This document shows, one piece after another, positions 33,333-41,279 of a stretch of DNA of 64,000 bases. Numbering within the stretch: the stretch's first letter is position 1; each line of letters opens with the position of its first letter. The translations under genes were made by a program, and so were the position numbers. Source of the DNA: Companilactobacillus sp. (GTDB taxonomy: Bacteria; Bacillota; Bacilli; Lactobacillales; Lactobacillaceae); the NCBI RefSeq assembly GCF_022484265.1, contig NZ_JAKVLR010000001.1, positions 1,488,001 through 1,552,000 on the forward strand, given 5' to 3'. A model generated the notes under the pieces. It was not told the origin of the DNA, made no database searches, and saw only the letters and a list, made by a program, of their open reading frames with translations.

Positions 33333-34010
33333 TTAATTTGTTACTGAAACTTGGCCGTTGTTGCTATCAATGATCAAAGGTTCATTACCGTTTTGTCGGT
33401 AGTTATTTTGTTGCTTTTTACCGTTGAGCTTGAACTGGCCATTTTTGACATTTACTTGTAGTCCGGTAACCTTCAGTCCAGTAAAAGTAGTTTTTCCATT
33501 CTTCTTAGTCAATCGACTGCTGTCTAACAAAGTTAAATCTTTGGCAATGGTAGTTCCGTTTGCATGATCAATATTTAATTGCCCTATTTTTAAATTGTTC
33601 AGTTTGACTGTTCCGTTTAATTGGTCGATCTGTAATGATTCTAAAGTCTTTTGTGGCACAATCAAGGTCAAAACTGGGGATTTTCCAAGCTTAGTCTGAT
33701 GCTTTTGAGCGTCTTTTTCTGAAACTCTCAGCAAATCATTTTGTTCAGTAATTTGATATTGGTCTTTACTTACATTGTCCATTTTCAATTCAGTCTTGTC
33801 GCCACTTTGGACGTTCAAATATGCAGTTTGGATGGCTAAGTCAACTTTAGTTGGATTCTTTAACTCTACATTTTTACTAGTTAACGAACTGACTTGGAAA
33901 TTATTGATATTAAGACGTTTATTACTGTTCATTGCCCAGATCGTGGCACCACCAAAAATCAATCCGATCACAACGATAATAACTAAAACGATTAAAATAA
34001 TTTTTTTCAT
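33333..34010 (-). CDS. DUF4097-like membrane-anchored protein
   Basis: A 225-residue protein with one N-terminal helix (IILIVLVIIVVIGLIFGGATIW) and an extracytoplasmic beta-repeat domain. Short turns such as LNGTVKLNNLKIGQLNIDHANGT and VKNGQFKLNGK give the ladder typical of DUF4097/DUF2807 putative adhesins. Such proteins often accompany LiaR or TetR/PadR-type stress regulators. No partner gene is adjacent, but two identical-spacing operators lie upstream. GGAGC precedes the ATG. Confidence 0.8.
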   Translation of the reverse strand: MKKIILIVLVIIVVIGLIFGGATIWAMNSNKRLNINNFQVSSLTSKNVELKNPTKVDLAIQTAYLNVQSGDKTELKMDNVSKDQYQITEQNDLLRVSEKDAQKHQTKLGKSPVLTLIVPQKTLESLQIDQLNGTVKLNNLKIGQLNIDHANGTTIAKDLTLLDSSRLTKKNGKTTFTGLKVTGLQVNVKNGQFKLNGKKQQNNYRQNGNEPLIIDSNNGQVSVTN

Positions 34011-34029
34011 GAGAAGCTCCTTTTTGTGT

Positions 34030-34056
34030 TGAATGAATATATTTTAAATCCATTCA
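34030..34056. promoter_or_regulatory. Operator copy 2, TGAATGAAT-N9-ATCCATTCA
   Basis: Second copy of the dyad at 34116-34142, with 8 of 9 arm positions matching and the same 9-bp centre. It lies in the leader, 20 bp before the DUF4097 start codon. Confidence 0.6.
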
Positions 34057-34073
34057 GTTGAATGTATAAAAAT

Positions 34074-34096
34074 AAGATGACTGATAAAATCATCTT
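34074..34096. terminator. Hairpin in the DUF4097 leader
   Basis: AAGATGA-CTGATAAAA-TCATCTT with T runs on both strands. It lies between the promoter and the gene, so it may be an attenuator rather than a normal terminator. Confidence 0.45.
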
Positions 34097-34115
34097 TTTT
34101 CAAGCATTTTTATTA

Positions 34116-34142
34116 TGAATGAATAATAAAATAATTCATTCA
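34116..34142. promoter_or_regulatory. Operator copy 1, TGAATGAAT-N9-ATTCATTCA
   Basis: A perfect 9-bp-arm dyad that covers the -10 and spacer of the promoter at 34123-34151. The form suits a TetR-family repressor encoded elsewhere. Confidence 0.65.
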
Positions 34143-34151
34143 ATTTGTCAA
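34123..34151 (-). promoter_or_regulatory. Sigma-A promoter of the DUF4097 gene
   Basis: On the minus strand TTGACA (34146-34151), 17-bp spacer, TATTAT (34123-34128). Nearly consensus and fully overlapped by operator copy 1. Confidence 0.75.
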
Positions 34152-34170
34152 CTCACTTTTTCAAACCATA

Positions 34171-34192
34171 AAAAAAAGACCTTTCGGTCTTT
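34171..34192 (-). terminator. Terminator of the DUF1129 gene / segregation block
   Basis: AAAGACC-TTTC-GGTCTTT; on the minus strand it is followed by a long T run. The right arm overlaps the stop codon of the DUF1129 gene. Confidence 0.85.
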
Positions 34193-34940
34193 AAATAAAT
34201 CCTCTAGTTGTGATGTGCATGTATCTTCTGTACAAGAATCTACCACCAAATGCGATCACGGCTAGTACTAAGTAAACTACACCATTTAGAGGTGGGTTGA
34301 ATGTCTTAGGAACAAATTGCATGAGTCCTAAGAAGATGAACATGATTACTAAACCAGCACCCATGTATCCAATTGTGATCAGTAAACCTGGGCGTTCGGC
34401 CTTTGGTTTTTTCATTTGTAAGTTGAACCATGTTAGTAGTACGCCCCACATTGCGGCTAACAATACTAAAGTCACGATACCAGTTTGGTTTTGTGAGCTT
34501 TGGTTCTTGCTAGTAAGTCCCACGATGCCGTACAACAGGCCAAACAATGCAAAGAATAGCAATGATGTATCAATTGCTAAAGCCCAAAATGGCGTAGCCT
34601 TTTTAGGTTTTACTGGATGAGCGATATCTCCAGCCTTCTTTGTAACTGGTCCGTACAATTGGTTAGCTGGAACACCTTTGATCTGATTAGCGATGATCTC
34701 TGGAAGCAAGCCGTTGATTGATTCTTCAGCTTCTTCTTCAGTAAAATCATCGTCAACTAAGCGCTTGTTAAGTTTAAAAACGTATTCTTCGTTTTTATTA
34801 CTCAATTGCTTGCGTAATTCTGCAGGATCGGCACTGTTGATCTGTTCAGCAATTTCGTCATTTTTTTCTTTTTTCTCAGAGTGTCTCTTCTGCTTTTCGG
34901 CAGCCTTTTTGTTTCTCTCTCTTAAATCGTCGTCAGCCAT
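34191..34940 (-). CDS. DUF1129 family membrane protein
   Basis: A 249-residue protein. The first 110 residues are cytoplasmic and highly charged (KKAAEKQKRHSEKKEKNDEI), with a LRKQLSNKNEEYVFKLNKRL segment. The last 130 residues form four membrane helices. This matches DUF1129, a lactic-acid-bacterial family of unknown role regularly found behind ychF. It lies 14 bp after the ychF stop and ends the rsmG-to-DUF1129 block. Confidence 0.88.
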   Translation of the reverse strand: MADDDLRERNKKAAEKQKRHSEKKEKNDEIAEQINSADPAELRKQLSNKNEEYVFKLNKRLVDDDFTEEEAEESINGLLPEIIANQIKGVPANQLYGPVTKKAGDIAHPVKPKKATPFWALAIDTSLLFFALFGLLYGIVGLTSKNQSSQNQTGIVTLVLLAAMWGVLLTWFNLQMKKPKAERPGLLITIGYMGAGLVIMFIFLGLMQFVPKTFNPPLNGVVYLVLAVIAFGGRFLYRRYMHITTRGFI

Positions 34941-34954
34941 TGATTTCTCCCTAA

Positions 34955-36058
34955 TTAAACGTTAAATCTGAATTCAATAATGTCGCCATCTTTAACTTCG
35001 TAGTCTTTACCTTCAAGTCCAAGCTTGCCGGCCTCTTTAACAGCTTGTTCGCTGCCAAGTTTGTCCAAATCGTCAAATGCCATTACTTCGGCACGAATGA
35101 AACCACGTTCAAAGTCAGAATGAATGATACCAGCAACTTGTGGAGCTTTCATTCCCTTATGGAAAGTCCAAGCACGAGTTTCTTTTCCACCAGCAGTGAA
35201 GAAAGTTCTTAATCCCAATAGTTTGTATGAAGCTTTGATCAACTTATCAAGACCTGATTCGTTTACGCCTTCAGCTTCAAGGAATTCTTGTTTTTCATCG
35301 TCATCTAATTCACTGATTTCTTCTTCAGTCTTAGCTGAAACGCCGATTACTTCAGCGTTTTCCTTCTTAGCGTAATCTTCAATTATCTTGTAGTACTTAG
35401 ATGCTTCTGGATCAGCCATGTCGTCTTCAGCAATGTTAGCAACGTATAACACAGGTTTTGATGTTAGTAGGAATAATCCCTTAACGATCTTTTGTTCATC
35501 TTCGTTAAATTCGATTGAACGAACTGCTCCGCCTTCTTCAAGAACTGGTTTGATCTTTTTGAGAACAGCCAATTCAGCGATAGCGTCTTTATCCTTGGCA
35601 CTAGTTGCTTGCTTTTCAACCTTTGTATAGCGCTTGTTGATTGAATCAAGGTCAGCGATGCCTAGTTCCAAATTGATAGTTTCGATATCGTCTAGTGGAT
35701 CAACTTTACCAGTAACAGTCGTAATGTTGTCATCATCGAAGGCACGAACGACGTGCACGATAGCGTCAACTTGACGAATATTTTCCAAAAATTTGTTACC
35801 TAATCCTTCACCTTTACTGGCACCCTTAACGATTCCGGCGATATCAGTAAATTCAAAAGTAGTATGAATGATTTTTTTAGCAGGGATCAATTCGTCGATT
35901 CTTGCCAATCTCTTGTCAGGAACTTCAACCATCCCAACGTTAGGGTCGATGGTAGCGAATGGGTAGTTAGCCATCTCCGCACCAGCTTTAGTAATAGCAT
36001 TAAATAGTGTTGATTTACCAACGTTTGGCAAACCTACGATTCCGGCAGTTAAGGCCAT
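34955..36058 (-). CDS. ychF: Redox-regulated ATPase YchF (Obg family)
   Basis: A 367-residue translational GTPase-family protein that prefers ATP. It has the P-loop GLPNVGKSTLFNAIT (8-22), ANYPFATIDPNVG switch I, DIAGIVKGASKGEGLGNKFL switch II region, and a NIAEDD motif in place of NKxD, the feature that gives ATP preference. A TGS domain closes the protein (FFTAGGKETRAWTF, DGDIIEFRFNV). The length is standard. Its ATG overlaps the DUF951 stop by one base. Confidence 0.97.
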   Translation of the reverse strand: MALTAGIVGLPNVGKSTLFNAITKAGAEMANYPFATIDPNVGMVEVPDKRLARIDELIPAKKIIHTTFEFTDIAGIVKGASKGEGLGNKFLENIRQVDAIVHVVRAFDDDNITTVTGKVDPLDDIETINLELGIADLDSINKRYTKVEKQATSAKDKDAIAELAVLKKIKPVLEEGGAVRSIEFNEDEQKIVKGLFLLTSKPVLYVANIAEDDMADPEASKYYKIIEDYAKKENAEVIGVSAKTEEEISELDDDEKQEFLEAEGVNESGLDKLIKASYKLLGLRTFFTAGGKETRAWTFHKGMKAPQVAGIIHSDFERGFIRAEVMAFDDLDKLGSEQAVKEAGKLGLEGKDYEVKDGDIIEFRFNV

Positions 36059-36324
36059 TATAAATCCTCCTCATTATTGATCGTATTAGGTTTCATGATC
36101 TGATTTTGCATTAAATAATTTGTTTCAGTAGAAGTATCTACGTCAGCTGCAGCGACTAAGACTTTTTTGAATTTCTTCTTGAATTCAGCACGTGGGATCA
36201 TAACGATGTGACCGCATCCCATGCATTTGATCTTAATATCAGCACCTAGTCGAATTACTTCCCAACGATTTTCCCCACAGGCGTGAGGCTTTTTCATAGT
36301 GACAATATCTCCTAAATTAAACAT
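36058..36324 (-). CDS. DUF951 family protein
   Basis: An 88-residue basic protein with a likely zinc-binding arrangement: HACG near the start and CMGCGH about 20 residues later. The conserved KKPHACGxNxWEVIRxGADIKIKC pattern defines DUF951, found across Firmicutes next to parB and ychF. The C-terminal 25 residues are a low-complexity tail. It may bind nucleic acid; no function is established. Confidence 0.9.
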   Translation of the reverse strand: MFNLGDIVTMKKPHACGENRWEVIRLGADIKIKCMGCGHIVMIPRAEFKKKFKKVLVAAADVDTSTETNYLMQNQIMKPNTINNEEDL

Positions 36325-36333
36325 AATATTCCT

Positions 36334-37206
36334 CTAATCTATTTGGATTCCTAATATGTCTAAAATACGATTCAAGTCATCGGTATTGTTAAAGTCGATT
36401 TCCAACTTACCATGGCCGTTACGACCAGTTTTAACTGCGACTTGAGTATCGAATTTTTCAACCAATCTATTTTCAGTTGCTTTGACAAAAGGTGATTTGG
36501 CCTTAGGAGCCTTTTTCTTCTTTTTACTATCTTGTTTTGAATCAGTCGCTAATTGTTCCAATTGACGAACAGTTAAATCTTCATCAACGGCTTTTTGAGC
36601 TAATTTTTCAATCTGGTCGGGATCTTTTAAACTCAATAAAGTTCTAGCTTGCCCCATTGAAAGAGCGCCGCTTTGAACCAATTGCTTAGTTGATTCTGGC
36701 AAATTCAATAATCTCAAATAATTAGCAATGTATGGTCGACTTTTGCCAAGTCGTTGCGAGACTTGTTCTTGAGTCAGATTCAATTTGCTGATCAAAGTTT
36801 GATAAGCGTCTGCTTCTTCAAGTGGCGTTAAGTCTTCACGTTGCAAGTTTTCTAGCACCGCGATTTCCATCATGCCTGATTCGCTTAGTGGACGAACGAT
36901 TGCAGGAATCGTTGTCTTTTTGGCGATCTTGCTAGCACGAAATCTTCTTTCACCAGCAATGATCTCAAATCCATTGACGCTTTCACGAACAATAATTGGT
37001 TGAAAAACACCATTTTGGTCGATCGACTTTGCCAATTCATTTAAGGCATGTTCGTCAAAAGTTTTTCTAGGTTGATAAGGGTTAGGTCTGATTTCATCTA
37101 AATTGAGGTCTACAACTGTTTCGCTGTTTTCATCGATAGCTTCGAATTCGGAAAAGATGGCGTCGATGCCTTTTCCTAAGCCTTTTTTATTTTTGCTTGA
37201 TGCCAT
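36334..37206 (-). CDS. parB: Chromosome-partitioning protein ParB (Spo0J)
   Basis: A 290-residue CTP-dependent DNA clamp that loads at parS. The N-terminal GLGKGIDAIF is the ParA-stimulating peptide. Further motifs are RPNPYQPRKTFDEHAL (box I region), IIAGERRFRASK (CTP-binding GERR), ENLQREDLTPLEEA, and the helix-turn-helix LTQEQVSQRLGKSRPYIANYLRLL. It overlaps parA by 20 bp. With rsmG, noc and parA it forms the usual segregation operon of lactobacilli. Confidence 0.96.
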   Translation of the reverse strand: MASSKNKKGLGKGIDAIFSEFEAIDENSETVVDLNLDEIRPNPYQPRKTFDEHALNELAKSIDQNGVFQPIIVRESVNGFEIIAGERRFRASKIAKKTTIPAIVRPLSESGMMEIAVLENLQREDLTPLEEADAYQTLISKLNLTQEQVSQRLGKSRPYIANYLRLLNLPESTKQLVQSGALSMGQARTLLSLKDPDQIEKLAQKAVDEDLTVRQLEQLATDSKQDSKKKKKAPKAKSPFVKATENRLVEKFDTQVAVKTGRNGHGKLEIDFNNTDDLNRILDILGIQID

Positions 37207-37963
37207 TACGCTTTAGTACCTCCTTGGCTAATGCGATATAAGCCTCCGCACCACGAGAACGATCATCAAAATCGATGATTGGTAGTCCATAACTAGGGGC
37301 TTCTGCCAATCTTGTATTTCTAGGAACGATTGATTTATAAACTTTATCGCCAAAGTATGACTTAACTTCGTCGACAACTTGTTTTCCTAAGTTAGTTCTA
37401 GAATCCAGCATGGTTAATAAAACACCTTCGATTTCTAAATTAGAATTAAAGTGTTTTTGAACCAAACGGATGGTATTTAATAATTGACTTAATCCTTCAA
37501 GCGCATAGTACTCGCTTTGAACTGGAATAAGAATTGAGTCGCTGGCTGTAAAAGCATTAGTTGATAGTTGACCTAATGAAGGTGGACAGTCGATCAAGAT
37601 GAAATCGTATTGATCATCGATCGTATCGATCCCAGCTTTAAGACGAGTCTCACGAGCCATCATTGAGGTCAATTCCATTTCTGCACCAGCTAATTGAATC
37701 GTGGCAGGGACAATATCTAAGTTGTCATGTTTTGAATGTATGATCGTATCTTTGAGTGGAAATTCATTGACCAAGACGTCATAGACATCTTTTTCAACGT
37801 TGGCTTTTTTAATACCTAAACCACTAGTAGCATTTCCCTGTGGATCGACATCAACGATCAAAACACGTTGTCCCATGTTAGTTAAACATGCGCCCAAATT
37901 AATGGTTGTAGTGGTTTTACCAACACCACCTTTTTGATTTGCAATGGATATTTTTCGTGCCAT
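37187..37963 (-). CDS. parA: Chromosome-partitioning ATPase ParA (Soj)
   Basis: A 258-residue deviant Walker ATPase. It has the P-loop QKGGVGKTTTTINLG (9-23), Walker A' VDVDPQGNATSGLG, and DFILIDCPPSLG as Walker B. AAGGGG stands 6 nt before ATG 37963, which begins with the conserved ARKISIANQKGG; an open frame 27 codons longer overlaps the noc stop and is rejected. It moves ParB-parS complexes and can act on DnaA. It lies between noc and parB in one transcript. Confidence 0.96.
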   Translation of the reverse strand: MARKISIANQKGGVGKTTTTINLGACLTNMGQRVLIVDVDPQGNATSGLGIKKANVEKDVYDVLVNEFPLKDTIIHSKHDNLDIVPATIQLAGAEMELTSMMARETRLKAGIDTIDDQYDFILIDCPPSLGQLSTNAFTASDSILIPVQSEYYALEGLSQLLNTIRLVQKHFNSNLEIEGVLLTMLDSRTNLGKQVVDEVKSYFGDKVYKSIVPRNTRLAEAPSYGLPIIDFDDRSRGAEAYIALAKEVLKRNGIKQK

Positions 37964-37973
37964 CTTATTCCCC

Positions 37974-38960
37974 TTATTCCTCAAGTTCGTCATCATGAAT
38001 TCTGATGTCAATCTCATAGAAGCCTTTTTTCTTGTCTTCAACAAAACTTACTGATGTACCGTTTTTCTTCATCTTAGCAATGTTTTGTTTGACTTCGTCA
38101 ATTGTTGTATTGACATTGTATTGACCAGGCTTTGTCTTTGGCTTAGTTTCAACTGGAGTTTCTTTTGAATCATCCTCAGTTGATTCAGCAGGTTTCTCAG
38201 TTGGTTTTTCAGCCCTTGGTTCTTCGGGCTTGTCCAAGTATGAGTCAACTAATTTCTTAGTCTCCTTAACATTTAAGCTATCCTTCAAAATCTTATTTAA
38301 AGCATCGTCTTGTTGGTTTTTGTCGGATAATCTCAACAATTCACGACCATGACGAGTGCTGATTTTTTCATTAGCTAATTCTTCAAGCACTTTGTCGCTC
38401 AATGCCAACAAACGCAATTTGTTAGCGACATATGATTGACTCTTGCTCATACGTTTAGCTAATTCTGACTGGGTGATTTTTTCAGCATCCAAAACTTTAC
38501 GATAAGCTCTAGCTTCTTCAACTGGATTCAAGTTTTCTCTTTGAACGTTTTCGATCAACGCCATTGAGGCAGTCTCTTCATCATCCAATTCCTTAACGAT
38601 AACGGGAACCTTATGCCAGTTTAATTTTTTCAGTGCACGAAAACGTCTTTCACCAGCGATAATTTCATATTTGCCATCTTCGTATGAACGAACGACCATT
38701 GGTTGCAACAATCCGTGTTCGCTAATTGTTTGAGAAAGTTCATCGATACTCTCTTTATCAAACTCAGTACGAGGTTGATAACGGTTAGGAATGATCTTAT
38801 CTAAACTAACTCTGATCACACGACCACGAGTACCGTTGTCGCTAACTTTTTTCTTAGATTTTTCATCTTCCGTTTTATCGGTATTGTTTGTTTGAGCAGA
38901 ATTATTTTGCGTTGTTTCTGTTACTCCTGCGTTATTTTCTTCTTCTGTTGATTTAGCCAA
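37974..38960 (-). CDS. noc: Nucleoid occlusion protein Noc (ParB family)
   Basis: A 328-residue ParB-like protein directly after rsmG, the Noc position. It has IPNRYQPRTEFDKESI, IIAGERRFRALK, ENVQRENLNPVEEARAY and the helix-turn-helix ITQSELAKRMSKSQSYVANKL. Residues 1-45 and 230-275 are low-complexity Glu/Lys/Thr-rich stretches, longer than in Bacillus Noc. The N-terminus lacks the amphipathic membrane-targeting helix typical of B. subtilis Noc as far as can be judged. Noc normally keeps division away from the nucleoid. Confidence 0.9.
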   Translation of the reverse strand: MAKSTEEENNAGVTETTQNNSAQTNNTDKTEDEKSKKKVSDNGTRGRVIRVSLDKIIPNRYQPRTEFDKESIDELSQTISEHGLLQPMVVRSYEDGKYEIIAGERRFRALKKLNWHKVPVIVKELDDEETASMALIENVQRENLNPVEEARAYRKVLDAEKITQSELAKRMSKSQSYVANKLRLLALSDKVLEELANEKISTRHGRELLRLSDKNQQDDALNKILKDSLNVKETKKLVDSYLDKPEEPRAEKPTEKPAESTEDDSKETPVETKPKTKPGQYNVNTTIDEVKQNIAKMKKNGTSVSFVEDKKKGFYEIDIRIHDDELEE

Positions 38961-38972
38961 GATTTTAACCCC

Positions 38973-39701
38973 CTACTTTTTAACTAACGGCTTCTTCGAT
39001 GGTGTCCCTGGTTTTCTAGGATATTTATTTGGAGTCTCTTTAGTTTTGTCTACAAAGACTAAATTACGCAGACCTTCGTCATTTGGCAATGCAAATGATT
39101 CTTGTTTCTCCACTTTTCCACCGAGCAATGCGATTGCATACGTAGCTTCTTGTAATTCTTCGTCAGCCTTATCTGCCTTCATCGCAATAAATTGACCGCC
39201 TTTTTTCACAAATGGCAGACACAATTCAGTTAAGACCGTCATCGATGCAACTGCGCGGGCAGTCACAAGATCAAAGTTTTCACGGTATTGTTTATTTTGT
39301 CCTAATTCTTCAGCACGACCATGAACTAAGGAAACATTTTCCAAACCCAACTTATCAACCAATCCTTTTAAAAAGTTGATTCGTTTGTTCAATGAGTCAA
39401 TAATGGTGATCTTCAAATTAGGATTAACAATTTTGAGAGGAATAGATGGAAAACCTGCTCCAGACCCGACATCGCATAATGTCAATTCGTCCGTCAACAA
39501 GCCCTCGTCAAAGAAATCTAAGATCAATGAATCATAAAAATGCTTCAAGTAAACTTGCTCTTTTTCAGTGATTGAAGTTAGGTTCATTACTTTGTTGGTT
39601 TCAACTAACTCATGAAAATAATCTTCAAATTGACCTTTTTGAGTATTGTTTAATTCGATTCCTCTTTTGGATAATGCTTGATAAAATTCTTCGGGTTTCA
39701 T
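38973..39701 (-). CDS. rsmG: 16S rRNA (guanine527-N7)-methyltransferase
   Basis: A 242-residue SAM-dependent methyltransferase. It has LTSITEKEQVYLKHFYDSL, the SAM motif CDVGSGAGFPSIPLKI, IDSLNKRINFL, and DLVTARAVASMTVL. The C-terminus ends in a basic tail KYPRKPGTPSKKPLVKK. Methylates G527 in helix 18; loss gives low-level streptomycin resistance in other species. It heads the segregation block rather than following mnmG, as is usual in lactobacilli. GGAGG precedes the ATG. Confidence 0.95.
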   Translation of the reverse strand: MKPEEFYQALSKRGIELNNTQKGQFEDYFHELVETNKVMNLTSITEKEQVYLKHFYDSLILDFFDEGLLTDELTLCDVGSGAGFPSIPLKIVNPNLKITIIDSLNKRINFLKGLVDKLGLENVSLVHGRAEELGQNKQYRENFDLVTARAVASMTVLTELCLPFVKKGGQFIAMKADKADEELQEATYAIALLGGKVEKQESFALPNDEGLRNLVFVDKTKETPNKYPRKPGTPSKKPLVKK

Positions 39702-40142
39702 TCAGTTCCTCCAGCCGTGAAACATGATGTTTCACACCTTTTAATCGTATATTAAATAGTAGTTTAATTCAATGACTTGTTACTTTTCTTTACTATAATA
39801 TGTTGAACAATCTAGTAAACCATTTTACACGGAAAATCATTGAAATTAAATTGAATTCCAATTTTTGTTGAACAAGAACGTTGCAAACTTGGTGCAGACG
39901 GATATAGATTTTTTTAACGTGGATTATGAATTTAATATTTAAATGTTCATGTTACAGAAACAATCATTTGCGTTCTGATGATAAAAATAATTTTTAGAAT
40001 GATTAATAATTGAATATGCTTTTAACTTTAATTAGCTCTAGTTCTATTTATAGTGAGAATTAGAAAGTGCGATTGAGAATTTAAATACTATCGAACCTTC
40101 CAGTTCAATACTTATTTATGAAAAAGGACTAGGGATTAAATA
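39702..40142. other. AT-rich divergent region between rsmG and the FPQTG surface gene
   Basis: No gene or RNA was recognised. It contains the parS-half-site palindrome at 39717-39735, a possible -10 TATAGT near 39796 for rsmG, and the upstream side of the surface gene. No DnaA-box cluster was seen. Confidence 0.5.
39717..39735. promoter_or_regulatory. Palindrome made of swapped parS half-sites
   Basis: GTGAAACAT-G-ATGTTTCAC is a perfect 19-bp dyad. Its halves GTGAAACA and TGTTTCAC are exactly those of the Bacillus-type parS site TGTTTCACGTGAAACA, but in reverse order with a 3-bp centre. It sits immediately upstream of the rsmG ribosome binding site in the leader of the operon encoding ParB and Noc. 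Confidence 0.5.
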
Positions 40143-41213
40143 ATGAAATTAAATGAAAAAGTTTTGAATAATAGTAAAGTCACCTTTATTAGTAAGATCG
40201 TATTAGCCACAATTTTGGCATCATCGATTGGTTTGGCCGCTACGACCGGAAACGTTGTAGACGCTGCAACTACTGGTGATACAGCGACAAACCCAACAGT
40301 TTCGAATACTACACCAACTACACCAACAACTCCAACTCCTGCGGCAACACAAGCGACAACTCCAAGTTCAACTAGCACAACGCCAGTTGTTGATCTGGGA
40401 CCAACACAACCAGGCAACGGTGCTTATCCAGCACCAACTCCAGGAACTGTTCCTGTTTCAACCGATCCAAGTATGACTGATGCAAGTGGCACATATTCTG
40501 ATTCAAGTACAACACCTTCAACATCACCATCAACAACTGAAACAGTTTATGATCCTGATGCACAAGGCACAGCCACACCACAAGAAGTTGCTCAAGCCCG
40601 TTTATTAGATTTTGCTGGCGATCCTGACCTGTATCCAGCTCAAGAAGCATATTTACCACTAGCTGAGCAAAATATTGAAGAAGGCGGCGGATATACAGTT
40701 TATCAAGTTTATGGTCTAGATGGATATGGCTACGATGTTGCTAAGGAAAATGCCTGGATTGATGCCCAACATCCAACCACAGTCGCTGAAGTTGCTGAAT
40801 TAGTTCGTGAAGCTCAACAAACAATCGATGCCGAAGAGGGCGGCGAACCTTACGGAACAATCTTGGAACAATTTGATTCTGCAAAAGCACCTTCAAGTAA
40901 GACTTCAGCCTCAACTGCAAAGCCTGTTGCTACCAGCTTAACTTCAACCTCAAAGGCAACTGCCACACCAATGTCTGCTACACCAATGTCTGCCACTACT
41001 ACAAAGAGTTCTACTGGTTTATTACGTGGAGTCTCCGCATCCCCTGCTAAGATGTCCATGACAACTGGCAAGACTTCCGGCAGCAAGTTCCCACAAACCG
41101 GAAATATGGTCGGCACTGGATTGACTATCTTAGGATTAGTCATTGCTGCAATTGCTTCAGGCATTAGTTACGTCAAAGCAACTGGTAAAAAGTTATTTGG
41201 CAAATTATTTTAA
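40143..41213 (+). CDS. FPQTG-anchored Thr/Pro/Ser-rich surface protein
   Basis: A 356-residue sortase substrate. The signal peptide is long (about 41 residues, ending VVDAA). Residues 45-140 are a Thr/Pro/Ser linker. Residues 145-245 are a compact acidic domain (EVAQARLLDFAGDPDLYPAQ, YQVYGLDGYGYDVAKENAW) that I do not recognise. A second Ser/Thr linker follows. The C-terminus carries FPQTGN, a membrane helix and the basic tail KKLFGKLF. FPQTG instead of LPxTG is tolerated by sortase A in some lactobacilli. AGGG precedes the ATG. Confidence 0.82.
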   Translation: MKLNEKVLNNSKVTFISKIVLATILASSIGLAATTGNVVDAATTGDTATNPTVSNTTPTTPTTPTPAATQATTPSSTSTTPVVDLGPTQPGNGAYPAPTPGTVPVSTDPSMTDASGTYSDSSTTPSTSPSTTETVYDPDAQGTATPQEVAQARLLDFAGDPDLYPAQEAYLPLAEQNIEEGGGYTVYQVYGLDGYGYDVAKENAWIDAQHPTTVAEVAELVREAQQTIDAEEGGEPYGTILEQFDSAKAPSSKTSASTAKPVATSLTSTSKATATPMSATPMSATTTKSSTGLLRGVSASPAKMSMTTGKTSGSKFPQTGNMVGTGLTILGLVIAAIASGISYVKATGKKLFGKLF

Positions 41214-41228
41214 ACATCGAAATTAATG

Positions 41229-41273
41229 CAATAAAGGCCTGACCCACTAATCTGGATCAGACCTTTATTTTTT
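41229..41273. terminator. Bidirectional terminator after the FPQTG gene
   Basis: AATAAAGG-CCTGA pairs with TCAG-ACCTTTATT, followed by TTTT. It separates converging genes. Confidence 0.82.
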
Positions 41274-41279
41274 GAAAAA

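Noticed and set aside
37974..38044. Extended ParA start 27 codons upstream
   Set aside because: It would overlap the noc coding end; ATG 37963 has AAGGGG at correct spacing and starts at the conserved residues.
39702..40142. Chromosomal replication origin near rsmG and parAB
   Set aside because: No DnaA-box cluster, AT-rich unwinding repeats or dnaA/dnaN genes were found in the gap; oriC is probably close but outside the window.
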